Source: Bizionia saleffrena
GTDB taxonomy: Bacteria; Bacteroidota; Bacteroidia; Flavobacteriales; Flavobacteriaceae
Length of the DNA: 64,000 nucleotides
Assembly (NCBI RefSeq): GCF_008086175.1
Contig: NZ_VSKM01000015.1
Coordinates: 1 to 64,000, forward strand
Reading direction: 5' to 3'
The notes below the pieces were generated by a model that saw only the letters and a program-made list of their open reading frames with translations, was not told the origin of the DNA and did not search any database. Position numbers and translations under genes: made by a program. Below, piece after piece: positions 10,996-20,005 of the stretch. Within the stretch, counting starts at the first letter, position 1, and every line of letters starts with the position of its first letter.

Positions 10996-11491
10996 TTAAT
11001 CGCCATTGTTTTTTAACTGTATAGGAATCCAAATGGTCTCCTCTGTGTGGCTCTCTTTTTTATTGAGCGCTGTGTCTATAACATTAAAATGCGGTCGATT
11101 GGCTAAATCATAAATAGAATTCGGTAACTAGTCGTTAAATATGCGCTCCATATGTTCAGAAAACAACTCTACTAATCCGTTAAAGGTGAAAAGGCATATA
11201 GTCCTCGAGATAATTCTAATGATTTAAAGGCTTGTGGTTTTGTGTTACAGTTATACACTGCAATAGTAGCCCCTTTTGTAAATGTGTTTTCGGGCGTAAA
11301 ATGAGAAAATAGGCGCCGTCATAAATTAAAACCTCATAAATAAGTGCATTTGTTTTTTTCGTAACGCGTTTTCTCTTGGGCATGAAAGCAGAGAAAAGGG
11401 TTTCAGTTTTATTTTCGATTAAAGACATTTCGCAAGAAAGACCAACGAATTGTTTTGTCTCAATAGTTTCAATTTTTGAGCGTAGCTTCAT
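10996..11491 (-). pseudogene. Broken GyrI-like / AraC effector-binding domain protein
   Basis: The first about 80 codons read intact from the ATG at 11491, with LRSKIETIETKQFVGLSCEM and TLFSAFMPKRKRV, the usual opening of stand-alone GyrI-like ligand-binding proteins. The frame then shifts near 11225. In another frame it resumes LFTFNGLVELFSEHMERIFND, an in-frame TAG, LPNSIYDLANRPHFNVID, and ends in the family terminus EETIWIPIQLKNNGD. The TAG stands where the family has tryptophan (DWLP). The whole family length (about 165 codons) is present but carries a frameshift and a nonsense codon. It lies between trmD and rplS. Confidence 0.8.
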
Positions 11492-11508
11492 CTAAAATAA
11501 GAATAGCG

Positions 11509-12186
11509 TTAATCGCCTAATAAATCCGGTCGTCTATCTTTAGTACGCTGGTAAGCTTGTTCTTCTCTCCATTTTTCAATCTTGGGAAAATTCCCGCTAA
11601 ATAACAATTCTGGAACCTTCCAGCCTTTATAATCTCTAGGTCGCGTATAAATTGGTGGTGCTAATAAATTATCTTGAAACGAATCGGTTAGGGCAGAAGT
11701 CTCGTTACCTAAAACACCAGGAATTAATCTAATAATAGCATCACAGAGTACAGCAGCACCCAATTCGCCACCAGACAATACATAATCGCCAATAGATATT
11801 TCGCGGGTTATAAATTGGTCGCGAACACGTTGGTCTACACCTTTATAATGGCCGCATAAAATAATAACATTTTCTTTTAACGATAAATGGTTCGCAATGC
11901 CTTGGTTTAACGTTACGCCATCGGGTGTCATAAATATAACCTCGTCGTAGTCGCGTTGCTCTTTTAATGCGGTAATGCATTTATCTATGGGCTCGATCAT
12001 CATTACCATTCCAGCACCACCTCCAAACTGCGTGTCGTCTATAGACTTATAATTGTCGGAAGTATAATCGCGAAGATTATGAAAATGGACTTCTACTAAA
12101 TCCGCATCGATCGCGCGTTTTAAAATGGAGGCATTAAAAGGGCTTTGTAATAATTCTGGTAAAACGGTAATTATGTCAATTCTCAT
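11509..12186 (-). CDS. trmD: tRNA (guanine37-N1)-methyltransferase TrmD
   Basis: 225 residues, the family size. TrmD methylates G37 next to the anticodon using S-adenosylmethionine and prevents +1 frameshifting. The deep trefoil-knot SAM site is visible as [12 protein letters not shown] followed by [12 protein letters not shown]. The N-terminus [17 protein letters not shown] and the catalytic-region segment [10 protein letters not shown] are typical. The C-terminal [16 protein letters not shown] and the DRRPDLL ending fit as well. The downstream neighbour is the broken GyrI-like gene and then rplS. Confidence 0.96.
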   Translation of the reverse strand: MRIDIITVLPELLQSPFNASILKRAIDADLVEVHFHNLRDYTSDNYKSIDDTQFGGGAGMVMMIEPIDKCITALKEQRDYDEVIFMTPDGVTLNQGIANHLSLKENVIILCGHYKGVDQRVRDQFITREISIGDYVLSGGELGAAVLCDAIIRLIPGVLGNETSALTDSFQDNLLAPPIYTRPRDYKGWKVPELLFSGNFPKIEKWREEQAYQRTKDRRPDLLGD

Positions 12187-12333
12187 ACGTCAGCTTTAAG
12201 CTGCAAAGATAATTTAATTGTGTTATAAATAGAACTTGTTTTTGTCGTGTTTTTTTTATGAAATAATAACGTTTTGAAAACATAAACTGTAGTTAAGAAG
12301 ATTTAAATAAGCTATTTTTGCAGGCTAATTTTT

Positions 12334-13209
12334 ATGGTTATGAAAAAAGCAAGAATCGCATTGGTTATAGGAATTTTTTGTATTTCAATTTTTCCGATAT
12401 TGGTTAAATTAAATTTAACGCCTGGAGTTATCTCGGCATTTTACAGGATGGCGATTGGCTCTGCCATTATATTGCCTTACGCGTTAATTACAAAAAAAAT
12501 TAAAATCAAATCGAAACGGCTTTTAGTATTAGCTATAATTTGTGGTGTTGTTTTTGGACTGGATGTTGCCGTTTGGAACGTTGCCATACAAGAGTCTACT
12601 GCCACACAAGCGACATTATTAACTAATTTATCGCCCGTTTGGGTTGGTATCGGTGCGCTTTTCTTTTTAAAGGATAAGCCCACTAAAAATTTCTGGATTG
12701 GAACCGTTATCGCTATTGGCGGAATGGTTTTATTAGTGGGTTTAAAAACCTTTGTAAACCTAGATTTTAACCTAGCGTTTTGTTTTGCTATACTGTCTGG
12801 AATGTTATATGCCGTCTATATGTTAGTAAGTAAAGATGTTTTAACAGAGTTAGATGTGGTTACTTTTATGTCTATTACTTTACTGTCGTCTACTCTTTCT
12901 TTAGGAATTATAAGTTGGGCGATTGGCGAACCCTTTTCAGGTTTTAGTAATGCCGGTTGGTATGTGTTGGTTATTCAAGGTGTTGTTTGCCAGTTGTTAG
13001 CGTGGTTGCTTATTAGTTTCGCTACTAAACATATGCGAGCGACTCGTGTGTCGGTAAGTTTGTTAGGGCAGGCAGTATTGGCTTCTATTTTGGCGTGGTA
13101 CTTTCTTGATGAAGCTATTTCACTACAAATGGTAATTGGTGGTTTTGTATTACTGTTTGGTATTCGGGTTACGTTTTACACCAAAAAAATAGGAATAACC
13201 CTAAAATAG
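12334..13209 (+). CDS. EamA/DMT-family inner-membrane transporter
   Basis: 291 residues with about ten hydrophobic segments arranged as two EamA repeats, the drug/metabolite transporter layout. The first repeat includes ISAFYRMAIGSAIILPY, and QESTATQATLLTNLSPVWVG is the typical helix 3-4 region. The second repeat ends SLLGQAVLASILAWYFLDE. Either the ATG at 12334 or the one at 12340 could start translation. The substrate is unknown; members export amino acids, purines or other metabolites. A TATTTTTG box resembling a Bacteroidota -7 element lies about 15 bases upstream. A shared terminator at 13261-13292 separates it from the convergent gene. Confidence 0.88.
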   Translation: MVMKKARIALVIGIFCISIFPILVKLNLTPGVISAFYRMAIGSAIILPYALITKKIKIKSKRLLVLAIICGVVFGLDVAVWNVAIQESTATQATLLTNLSPVWVGIGALFFLKDKPTKNFWIGTVIAIGGMVLLVGLKTFVNLDFNLAFCFAILSGMLYAVYMLVSKDVLTELDVVTFMSITLLSSTLSLGIISWAIGEPFSGFSNAGWYVLVIQGVVCQLLAWLLISFATKHMRATRVSVSLLGQAVLASILAWYFLDEAISLQMVIGGFVLLFGIRVTFYTKKIGITLK

Positions 13210-13260
13210 ACTTTAAGGGTAAGATGGTAAAGTTATAATTTCAACTACTTTATAAAAAAA

Positions 13261-13292
13261 AAGCCAAGCTATTTTTAAAATAACTTGGCTTT
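13261..13292. terminator. Bidirectional terminator between convergent genes
   Basis: AAGCCAAG and CTTGGCTT arms extended by A/T pairs form a long hairpin with A-runs on the left and T-runs on the right. It serves both the EamA gene (plus) and the J/KTSC gene (minus). Confidence 0.8.
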
Positions 13293-13314
13293 TATGTTTA
13301 AATAAGGATGAAGA

Positions 13315-13761
13315 TTATGCTTCTACCTCACTTTTTTTAATTTTTCTAAATGGGAAAGAATTAAAAACACTTCGTTTTCCAAAACGAGATTGTTTGTCAC
13401 TTTGAGAGAATTTAATGTAAAGTGCTTTATTAACACCAAAATACTCGTAAGTATTTCCGTCAAGAAAAGTCACTTCAAGCAATAACCCTTTATGTTTCCA
13501 ATCCATAATAGGACTAGAAATAGTGGTCGTATATTCTTCTTTGTTGGCCGCGATAGTTTCTGGTGCCATACTTACCAAGAAATGATAACCATCAATAATT
13601 TTACGGCTCATTTGCTCAGCTTCAATCGCTTTGTCGTCTCCCTGCTGAAACTTATCAGGATGCCATTCTTTAACTAAACTTCTGTAAGAGGTCTTTAAAC
13701 TTTTTAAAGTCATCTCACTCTCAGCGTTAAATAATTTTTTGTACTCGTTAATACGTTTCAT
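13315..13761 (-). CDS. J-domain protein with C-terminal KTSC domain
   Basis: 148 residues. The N-terminal half resembles a J domain: helix II SLKTSYRSLVKEW is followed by the diagnostic HPD motif (HPDKF, around residues 34-38), which stimulates DnaK ATPase in true J proteins. From about residue 85 the sequence SSPIMDWKHKGLLLEVTFLDG then YEYFGVNKALYIKF fits the KTSC domain, found near lysyl-tRNA synthetase fusions and of unclear function. Flavobacteria commonly carry this fusion. The partner Hsp70 and substrate are unknown. Confidence 0.82.
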   Translation of the reverse strand: MKRINEYKKLFNAESEMTLKSLKTSYRSLVKEWHPDKFQQGDDKAIEAEQMSRKIIDGYHFLVSMAPETIAANKEEYTTTISSPIMDWKHKGLLLEVTFLDGNTYEYFGVNKALYIKFSQSDKQSRFGKRSVFNSFPFRKIKKSEVEA

Positions 13762-13900
13762 AAAAAAGGGTTTTCTAAATAAGGCGCAAAGGTACTATAT
13801 TTATTTTGTTTTGATTATTAGAAAGTTAAAAAAGTTTTCTGCTTATTTCTCAACACGCAAGATAAGTCTATAAAGGTAGTGTTAGCTTGTTAAACAAGCT

Positions 13901-14080
13901 TTAAAGGTTTATATATTGAAAAATAAAAAACATCGGATTGGCTAATAATAAAGTTATAAATAATGCCATTACTCGTAAGCTTCGCCCTTTATAGTCTTCT
14001 CAATCTATTTTTGTTTCTTCGGTATCTGTGCTTTTTTTGCTAAATGTCGTAGTGTTAACCTTTACAAATCGGCGATATAA
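13901..14080 (-). pseudogene. Possible remnant of a small membrane protein
   Basis: In one minus-strand frame about 58 codons are open except for one TGA. The segment before the stop is polar (STDTEETKID). After it comes EDYKGRSLRV and a hydrophobic helix MALFITLLLANPMFFIFQY, ending at a TAA. A charged stretch followed by a membrane helix looks like a small protein. There is no start codon at the front, though, and the open length alone is not significant. I do not recognise a family. Confidence 0.25.
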
Positions 14081-14125
14081 TTAAGCTAAAAGCGGGGTGC
14101 TACGTAGTATAAGTTAGTTTTATAC

Positions 14126-15571
14126 TTACATTAAAGATGAAAATAGACTTAGAATACGCTCGTACAGCGTAACATATAATGGTCTTTTGTTCCATTCTTC
14201 AATCTTTATTTTATCAGCGGTTTCTAAATCTTTATAAAAGTTATGTTTTAATTCTTGAGCGATTTTTGTGTCGTAAACGATTGCATTTACCTCAAAATTT
14301 AAATCAAAACTTCTATTATCTAAATTCGCGGTTCCTACAAATGATACATAATTATCACATACCATTGTTTTAGCATGCACAAAGCCTTTATTGTATTTGT
14401 AAATAGCGACACCGGCCTCTAATAATTCTTGATAATAGGAATTGCACGTGGCGTTAATTATAAATGAATCTGAAACACTTGGTACCAAAATCTTGATTTT
14501 TATACCGCTTAGAGCTGCTATTTTAATGGCGTCCAAATAGGATTTTTCTGGAATAAAATAGGGTGTTGTTAGCAGTATTTCTTCTTTCGCTAATCCAATC
14601 GCTTGAATTAATGTATACATTATATTTGGATAGTCTGACGATGGCCCGCTAGCAATAATCTGTGTTAGTTGATTACCGTAAACAGTTTCGATGGTATCTT
14701 CCAATGGGAAAAAACGGAATGAAAATGCTATATTTTGTTCGGCACAAAAATTCCAATCGGTAAGGAAAATATATTGTAAATTAAGAACGGCTTTACCGGT
14801 TATTTTTAGGTGAGTATCGCGCCAAAATAAAGCGCTAGAATCAGAATTTATATATTTATCTGAAACGTTTATGCCGCCAACAAACCCAACAGAACCATCA
14901 ATTACTATAATTTTACGGTGATTACGGTAATTAATTCTATTGGCTAATTGTATAAAATTAATTTTATAAAATGGTACGGCTTCAACACCGGCTTGTTTCA
15001 GTTTTTCGATGAATAACTTTCTAATAGAATGACTTCCAAAATCATCATAAATAAAACGCACTGTTACACCTTCTTGCGCTTTCCTAATCAAAATATCACC
15101 AATCGCATTTCCTATCTTGTCATCGACAAAAATGTAATATTCAATATGAATATGATCTTTGGCGGCTTCTAAACTTTTTATAACTTCAGGAAACTTATGC
15201 TCTCCGTTAATTAATAATTCTACGGCATTGTTATCTGATACAAAATGGGTTTCTCGTCTGTAATTCGCTAAAGGAAAAAAATGGCCAATGGCCGACTTAT
15301 GAGCTTGAAGAATTTCTTCGGCTTTTCTAGCGACATTCTCTTTCAATTCATCGTAAGAGCTACTGTCGAATTCTAATTTTTTAAGGTAAAGCTTCTTTTT
15401 ACGATAATTATCACCAAAGGAGAAATAGAAAAACATCCCAAAAACAGGAAAAATAATAACGACAAAGAGATACGCGGCCGTTTTACTTGCCAAATTGGTA
15501 TTATAAATAACACGAATGCAAACGGCGAACACTATAATTAAGTAGACGATGTAAAAATAAATAGAATTCAA
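14126..15571 (-). CDS. cls: Cardiolipin synthase
   Basis: 481 residues, phospholipase D superfamily, inner membrane. It condenses two phosphatidylglycerol molecules to cardiolipin and glycerol. Two N-terminal membrane helices (about 2-20 and 30-50) precede two HKD motifs: HRKIIVID then GFVGGINV around residue 218, and HAKTMVCD then FVGTANLDNRSF around residue 400. TTPYFIPE between them is also typical of bacterial Cls. The start codon is TTG at 15571; no ATG suits the N-terminus better. It is an isolated gene. Confidence 0.93.
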   Translation of the reverse strand: MNSIYFYIVYLIIVFAVCIRVIYNTNLASKTAAYLFVVIIFPVFGMFFYFSFGDNYRKKKLYLKKLEFDSSSYDELKENVARKAEEILQAHKSAIGHFFPLANYRRETHFVSDNNAVELLINGEHKFPEVIKSLEAAKDHIHIEYYIFVDDKIGNAIGDILIRKAQEGVTVRFIYDDFGSHSIRKLFIEKLKQAGVEAVPFYKINFIQLANRINYRNHRKIIVIDGSVGFVGGINVSDKYINSDSSALFWRDTHLKITGKAVLNLQYIFLTDWNFCAEQNIAFSFRFFPLEDTIETVYGNQLTQIIASGPSSDYPNIMYTLIQAIGLAKEEILLTTPYFIPEKSYLDAIKIAALSGIKIKILVPSVSDSFIINATCNSYYQELLEAGVAIYKYNKGFVHAKTMVCDNYVSFVGTANLDNRSFDLNFEVNAIVYDTKIAQELKHNFYKDLETADKIKIEEWNKRPLYVTLYERILSLFSSLM

Positions 15572-15644
15572 AATCGTGTGTTTAGAAGGTTTAAAGTAAC
15601 CATTTTTATTTCTATTAAAACAAGCGTGGCAACCTATGTCAATA

Positions 15645-16907
15645 TTATTTTTTTATCACTTTTTTTGAGTGGTGGGAGCCATCCGCTATAATATTTAGAA
15701 AATAAATACCGTTTTGCACTCTTGATATATCAAGTTTTATAGCATTAGTACTCTTCCAAGTGTTTTCTGAGACCAGTTTTCCTGTCATATCAATGAGTTG
15801 TACACAGATTGTCTTGTATGTTTTAATACTTGACATATTTATGTAGTGAGTTGCAGGATTTGGAGATAACGAAAAAAAGTCTCTTTTAAAATAAACGGTA
15901 CTTAAGCTAATATCGATATTAAAATCTTTAGTTACTGTATTTGCTTTGCCGCATTTTGTCACCGTTAACGATACCGTATACGCACCAGATTCTGTATAAT
16001 TGTGAACGGGACTTGTTTCTGTAGAGGTATTACCGTCTCCAAAATCCCAGAATATGGTGTCGGCAGTGTCACTTGTGTTTGTAAAATCAATAGCCCCGTC
16101 TGTAACAACTTCCGTAAAACTAGCTGTTGCTGGAGGCCCCGTAAAATCCCAATTAGAAAGCGCATTAAAAACGACCGTTTGTGTGGCTAATTTTATAGTA
16201 TTCGCGGCCGTTTCTGGCAACGTTGAATTCCAAGGCATTAAAGTAGGATCTTTTTTATAAATAAGAGTATAAAAGGTACAAGCAGCGGCATACGATCCGG
16301 CTAACGATGGATGAGAACCATCACCGGCATACAAATTAATACTAGGATAATTAGTTCTAATATAACGCCAAACAGCACCAACGGGTGCAACTTTAGCTGT
16401 ATTAGTATCTGCCATAAATGTGTAAGACGATTGTATAACGTCGTCCATACTTTCGTAAGTACAAACCCACGGTAAATTATTACAATTATTGGCATCCCCA
16501 TTTTCGCGACCCCAAGTCATATAAAACAAAGGTTGAGCACACTCGTTATTTTCTCGAATAGCATTACTAAGCGTTATGGCGTGCGGAAAAACTTCAGATT
16601 CCATTTGCGATTGTGGCAAAGACGTTTCCTGACTTTGCGCTTGTAAGGTCACATAATCCCATTGTTCGGCATTAATTTTATTTAAAGTAGTGGTATTGGT
16701 AACGTGATTTAAAAACCGGTAGCCACCAGGCGTATTCGAATCGTAAATTAAAATATCGCCCGTGCTTGTAGCCATATTTTGTACAAGCAATGGTAAGTTG
16801 TTTACAGCCGTATAACTATTACCAAGAAATAGTACTTTTTTAGTAGTCTGACTGTACGAGATTACCGAAAAGGCTGAAAAATAAAGAAAAAATAGAAGTT
16901 GTTTCAT
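15645..16907 (-). CDS. Secreted SGNH-hydrolase-like protein with PKD domain and T9SS tail
   Basis: 420 residues. The signal peptide ends near YSQ (residue 20). Next comes a SGNH-like domain: block I KVLFLGNSYTAVNN, with the serine in GNSYT, and the C-terminal block GDGSHPSLAGSYAA, with Asp and His of the triad. A PKD domain follows (about 255-330), with TIFWDFGDGNTSTE. The last 75 residues are a type IX secretion sorting domain (SLSPNPATHYIN to the basic end SKKVIKK). It is probably exported to the surface and could deacylate a glycan or lipid; the substrate is unknown. Confidence 0.85.
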   Translation of the reverse strand: MKQLLFFLYFSAFSVISYSQTTKKVLFLGNSYTAVNNLPLLVQNMATSTGDILIYDSNTPGGYRFLNHVTNTTTLNKINAEQWDYVTLQAQSQETSLPQSQMESEVFPHAITLSNAIRENNECAQPLFYMTWGRENGDANNCNNLPWVCTYESMDDVIQSSYTFMADTNTAKVAPVGAVWRYIRTNYPSINLYAGDGSHPSLAGSYAAACTFYTLIYKKDPTLMPWNSTLPETAANTIKLATQTVVFNALSNWDFTGPPATASFTEVVTDGAIDFTNTSDTADTIFWDFGDGNTSTETSPVHNYTESGAYTVSLTVTKCGKANTVTKDFNIDISLSTVYFKRDFFSLSPNPATHYINMSSIKTYKTICVQLIDMTGKLVSENTWKSTNAIKLDISRVQNGIYFLNIIADGSHHSKKVIKK

Positions 16908-17048
16908 TACTGTTAAAATGTTCGTTATATGGTGAAATGTAATGATTAAAAAGACTAAGTTTTCAATATAAAAAATTAAAAACGGAAAGGATCATCTTCA
17001 ATACACATATCTCAATTGAATAGGAACTAAAAAGAAGGACGTTCTCGA

Positions 17049-17729
17049 CTAAGCATTTTTATAAAGAGCTAATCCTTCTTCAATTTGTAAGGTTGCTAAA
17101 TCTATACTATTAAAATGGTCGTTGTTGCAATGTAAAACGGATAATTCTGTACACGCTAAAATTACCGGAGCTTTCGAACTGTACTTTTTTAAAAGCGTGT
17201 AATAAGTGTTTGTCTCTGTTTCAGTTTCGGTGCTTGCGTACACACTTTGTCTAAACTGATCTATAAACACCATATCTTCCACGGAAGGGGATTGAATCTG
17301 GATACCCTCCGCAGCAAAATACTCTATAAAATAAGGCGAAGTCATTGTATACCGTGTTCCAAAAACGACGGCTGATGCTTCCTTTTTCAGTTTCAAAATC
17401 TTCGCACTTAAAGACAGCGGATGCAATACCTTTAGAGGAGTGGCTAAACGATCGATAGTTTCATGAATGGTAATATTTGGAATTAATAAATGGGTAATAG
17501 GGAGTTTTTCTAATGTAGTGATTACCTCTGAAACCGTTGGTAATAGCGTATCAAAATCGTTTGGTAAATACGGGTTTATGGTGTTAAAATCAACGTTAAC
17601 TAATATAAAAGGAAACGTGCTATACCCTTTTTTTTGACTCTGAAACGCCGTGTTTAAGGCATTTATATAAAATAACGTACTTCGGTTTCCTAAACCTAAA
17701 ATGCCTAAAGCTTCACCCTTTTCGTTCAT
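17049..17729 (-). CDS. Aspartate/glutamate racemase-like protein lacking first catalytic Cys
   Basis: 226 residues with the Asp/Glu racemase fold pattern. The opening is GILGLGNRSTLFYI, and the second half contains ILACTELSVL with Cys193, matching the second catalytic cysteine. The first catalytic cysteine normally lies in a CxNTxH-type motif. Here that place reads PNITIH (84-89), so the cysteine is absent. Classical two-base racemisation is therefore doubtful. The gene starts four bases after the EgtD-like gene and ends a three-gene unit with EgtB and EgtD homologues. A role in the thiol-histidine pathway is inference from position only. Confidence 0.75.
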   Translation of the reverse strand: MNEKGEALGILGLGNRSTLFYINALNTAFQSQKKGYSTFPFILVNVDFNTINPYLPNDFDTLLPTVSEVITTLEKLPITHLLIPNITIHETIDRLATPLKVLHPLSLSAKILKLKKEASAVVFGTRYTMTSPYFIEYFAAEGIQIQSPSVEDMVFIDQFRQSVYASTETETETNTYYTLLKKYSSKAPVILACTELSVLHCNNDHFNSIDLATLQIEEGLALYKNA

Positions 17730-17733
17730 TTGT

Positions 17734-18681
17734 TTATCGTTTTTCTAAAATATAATCGGCAAAATACTTATTAGAATCTAATAGTTTTGTAACTATCGAT
17801 AAATCGCTATTTTTTAAAATAGAGCCCAGAACATCATCGTTATATTTGCGAGATGTTTCGGTATGTATTTTTTCTCCAGCTTTGAATTGAAATGTTTTGT
17901 TTAAAGCGCCAATAGTCACGTTTTGATTTTTATCGCTAACGATAAAGCTTTTAGCAATTCCTGTATTTTCGGAATATTCGGGCGTGTGAGAAAACTGTTG
18001 TAAATTAAAATCGGCTTCCAATTCTGAGTTAATTCTATGTAGTAAATTAAAATTGAAAGCTTTGGTAACGCCCGCTTTGTCATTGTACGCCGGTAAAACG
18101 ATATGTTCTGGTTTTATTAAATCGATCCCTAAAAGCACTTTGTCATTTTTGTTTAAAGCATCGCTTAAATTAGAAATAAACGTTTTAGCTTCGGCATCGC
18201 CTAAATTGCCAATATTAGACCCTAAAAACAAAACTACTTTTGGGTGGTGAGAATTCTTTAGGCCCTCTAAAACTTCAAAATAATCACCTTGCTTTTTGGT
18301 CACTTTTACTTTTGGTAGCTCTTTAGATAAACGCGTTTCTAATTGTTCCAAAGCATTTAAAGAAATATCGATAGGTAAATATTCAAACGCATAATTTTTA
18401 TGAGATAATACCTTAAGTAACTCTTTGGTTTTAGTACCATCTCCAGCACCTAATTCTATTAATTCGAAATAAGTGTCTGGCGCTATTTTTAATGTATCAA
18501 TAATATCTTGCGTCTGATTTTTAAAAATATCAAATTCTGCTTTCGTTAAATAGTACTCGGGTAAATTCATTATTTTAACAAAAAGAGCATCGCCAATTTT
18601 GTCGTAGAAATATTTTGAGGGTAGTGATTTTTCGTTGGCACTTAGCCCAATATTAATATCGTTTTTAAAAGTATCTTTCAT
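17734..18681 (-). CDS. egtD: L-histidine N-alpha-methyltransferase (EgtD-like)
   Basis: About 315 residues when started at the ATG at 18681, just past the upstream stop; an ATG at 18723 inside egtB is also in frame. EgtD trimethylates histidine to hercynine using SAM. The typical opening LPSKYFYDKIGDALFVKIMN then LPEYYLTKAEF is present. SAM-binding ELGAGDGTKT lies near residue 75 and VLFLGSNIGNL near 155. KPEHIVLPAYNDKAGVTKAF is the substrate-side segment. The gene follows egtB directly, supporting an ergothioneine-type pathway. Confidence 0.92.
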   Translation of the reverse strand: MKDTFKNDINIGLSANEKSLPSKYFYDKIGDALFVKIMNLPEYYLTKAEFDIFKNQTQDIIDTLKIAPDTYFELIELGAGDGTKTKELLKVLSHKNYAFEYLPIDISLNALEQLETRLSKELPKVKVTKKQGDYFEVLEGLKNSHHPKVVLFLGSNIGNLGDAEAKTFISNLSDALNKNDKVLLGIDLIKPEHIVLPAYNDKAGVTKAFNFNLLHRINSELEADFNLQQFSHTPEYSENTGIAKSFIVSDKNQNVTIGALNKTFQFKAGEKIHTETSRKYNDDVLGSILKNSDLSIVTKLLDSNKYFADYILEKR

Positions 18682-18689
18682 ATAGTTTT

Positions 18690-19838
18690 TTATTTGGCTA
18701 ATCGAAGTCCTGAAAATTGCCATTGGGTTTCTGGTGAAAAGAAATTGCGGTACGTATACCGACTATGGTTTGCCGAGGTCGCTAAAGACGCTCCACGAAG
18801 TACCATTAAATTTATCATAAATTTTCCGTTGTACTCACCAACGGCGCCTTCGGCCACTTTAAAATTAGGATAGGGTAGGTATGCCGAATTGGTCCACTCC
18901 CAAACCGATCCCCAAGATAATTGATTAGATGCTATTTCCCATTCAAATTCTGTAGGTAAGCGGTAACCGGCCCAAAAGGCATATGCTGAAGCTTCGTAAA
19001 ATGAGATATGTGTTAAAACGGCGTCGACATCGACCGGTTGTAAACCCGATAAGGTGTAATGATACCATTCGCCGCTAACAAATTTCCAATATAACGGACT
19101 CGAGATGTTGTTATTCTGTAGCCAATGCCAGCCGTCATCCATCCAGAATTTAGGACTCTTATAACCGTTGTCGTTAATAAACGCAATAAAATCAGCGTTT
19201 GTTACCATGTCTTTAGAAATTTTAAAATCTTCTAAAAACACGCGATGAGCGCCTAGCTCATTATCGTAACTAAAACTATCGTCTGTGTGGCCTATTTTAT
19301 AAACATCGGCATTAAAGGATAACCACTCTTTAGTGGTGTCCTGTTTGCTGATGTAATTTTTATTTGAATATCTTGGATATGTAGGGTTATGCGAAAAAGT
19401 GAATTTTAAATCGGTAAGTAATAATTCTTGGTGCTGTTGCTCGTGATTAATTCCTAAAATGGTTAATTCCCGAATAGTTTTAGAAGGCGAATTGCTAAGC
19501 ACGGTCTTCATTTTAGCATCTATATGCTGGCGATACTCATAAATATCAGTAATAGAGGGTCGTGTAATTAAGCCGCGGTGTTCTCGTTTTATGCGTTCTC
19601 CTAAACTGTTGTAATAACTATTAAATAAGAAGGCGTAGCTAGCGTCGAACACGTCATAATTATCGCAGTGTTTTTTTAATATCATTTCTTCAAAAAACCA
19701 AGAGGTATGCGCCAAATGCCATTTCGGCGGACTAACAAATGCAGCAGATTGCGGTGTGTAATCTTCGGTTTGTAGAGGTTTACAAAGAGTTTGGGTGTGG
19801 CGTCTTGTTTTAGTATAGGCGTCCAATAGATTTTTCAT
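18690..19838 (-). CDS. egtB: Ergothioneine-type sulfoxide synthase (EgtB-like)
   Basis: 382 residues. EgtB is a non-haem iron enzyme joining hercynine to gamma-glutamylcysteine or cysteine as a sulfoxide. An N-terminal DinB-like domain carries candidate iron ligands: His41/His44 in PPKWHLAHTSWFFE and the pair H132, H136 in GINHEQQHQELL. The C-terminal FGE-sulfatase domain shows GAHRVFLEDFKISKDMVTN, AYAFWAGYRLPTEFEWE, VWEWTNSAYLPYP and the ending FSGLRLAK. It leads the operon with egtD and the racemase-like gene. EgtA, EgtC and EgtE homologues are not in this window, so the sulfur donor and lyase are unassigned. Confidence 0.92.
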   Translation of the reverse strand: MKNLLDAYTKTRRHTQTLCKPLQTEDYTPQSAAFVSPPKWHLAHTSWFFEEMILKKHCDNYDVFDASYAFLFNSYYNSLGERIKREHRGLITRPSITDIYEYRQHIDAKMKTVLSNSPSKTIRELTILGINHEQQHQELLLTDLKFTFSHNPTYPRYSNKNYISKQDTTKEWLSFNADVYKIGHTDDSFSYDNELGAHRVFLEDFKISKDMVTNADFIAFINDNGYKSPKFWMDDGWHWLQNNNISSPLYWKFVSGEWYHYTLSGLQPVDVDAVLTHISFYEASAYAFWAGYRLPTEFEWEIASNQLSWGSVWEWTNSAYLPYPNFKVAEGAVGEYNGKFMINLMVLRGASLATSANHSRYTYRNFFSPETQWQFSGLRLAK

Positions 19839-20005
19839 AGTCTTAAATATAATAAGTAATTATGAAAGGTAGCTTTGGAATAAGAGAATTTTAACACAAT
19901 TAATACGATTATTGTCTTTCTCTAATTATTAGATTAGAATATGTTACTTTAAAAATATTATTATGGATCGGGTATAGGTGGAAACGCTTTTATTTTATTA
20001 AGGAT

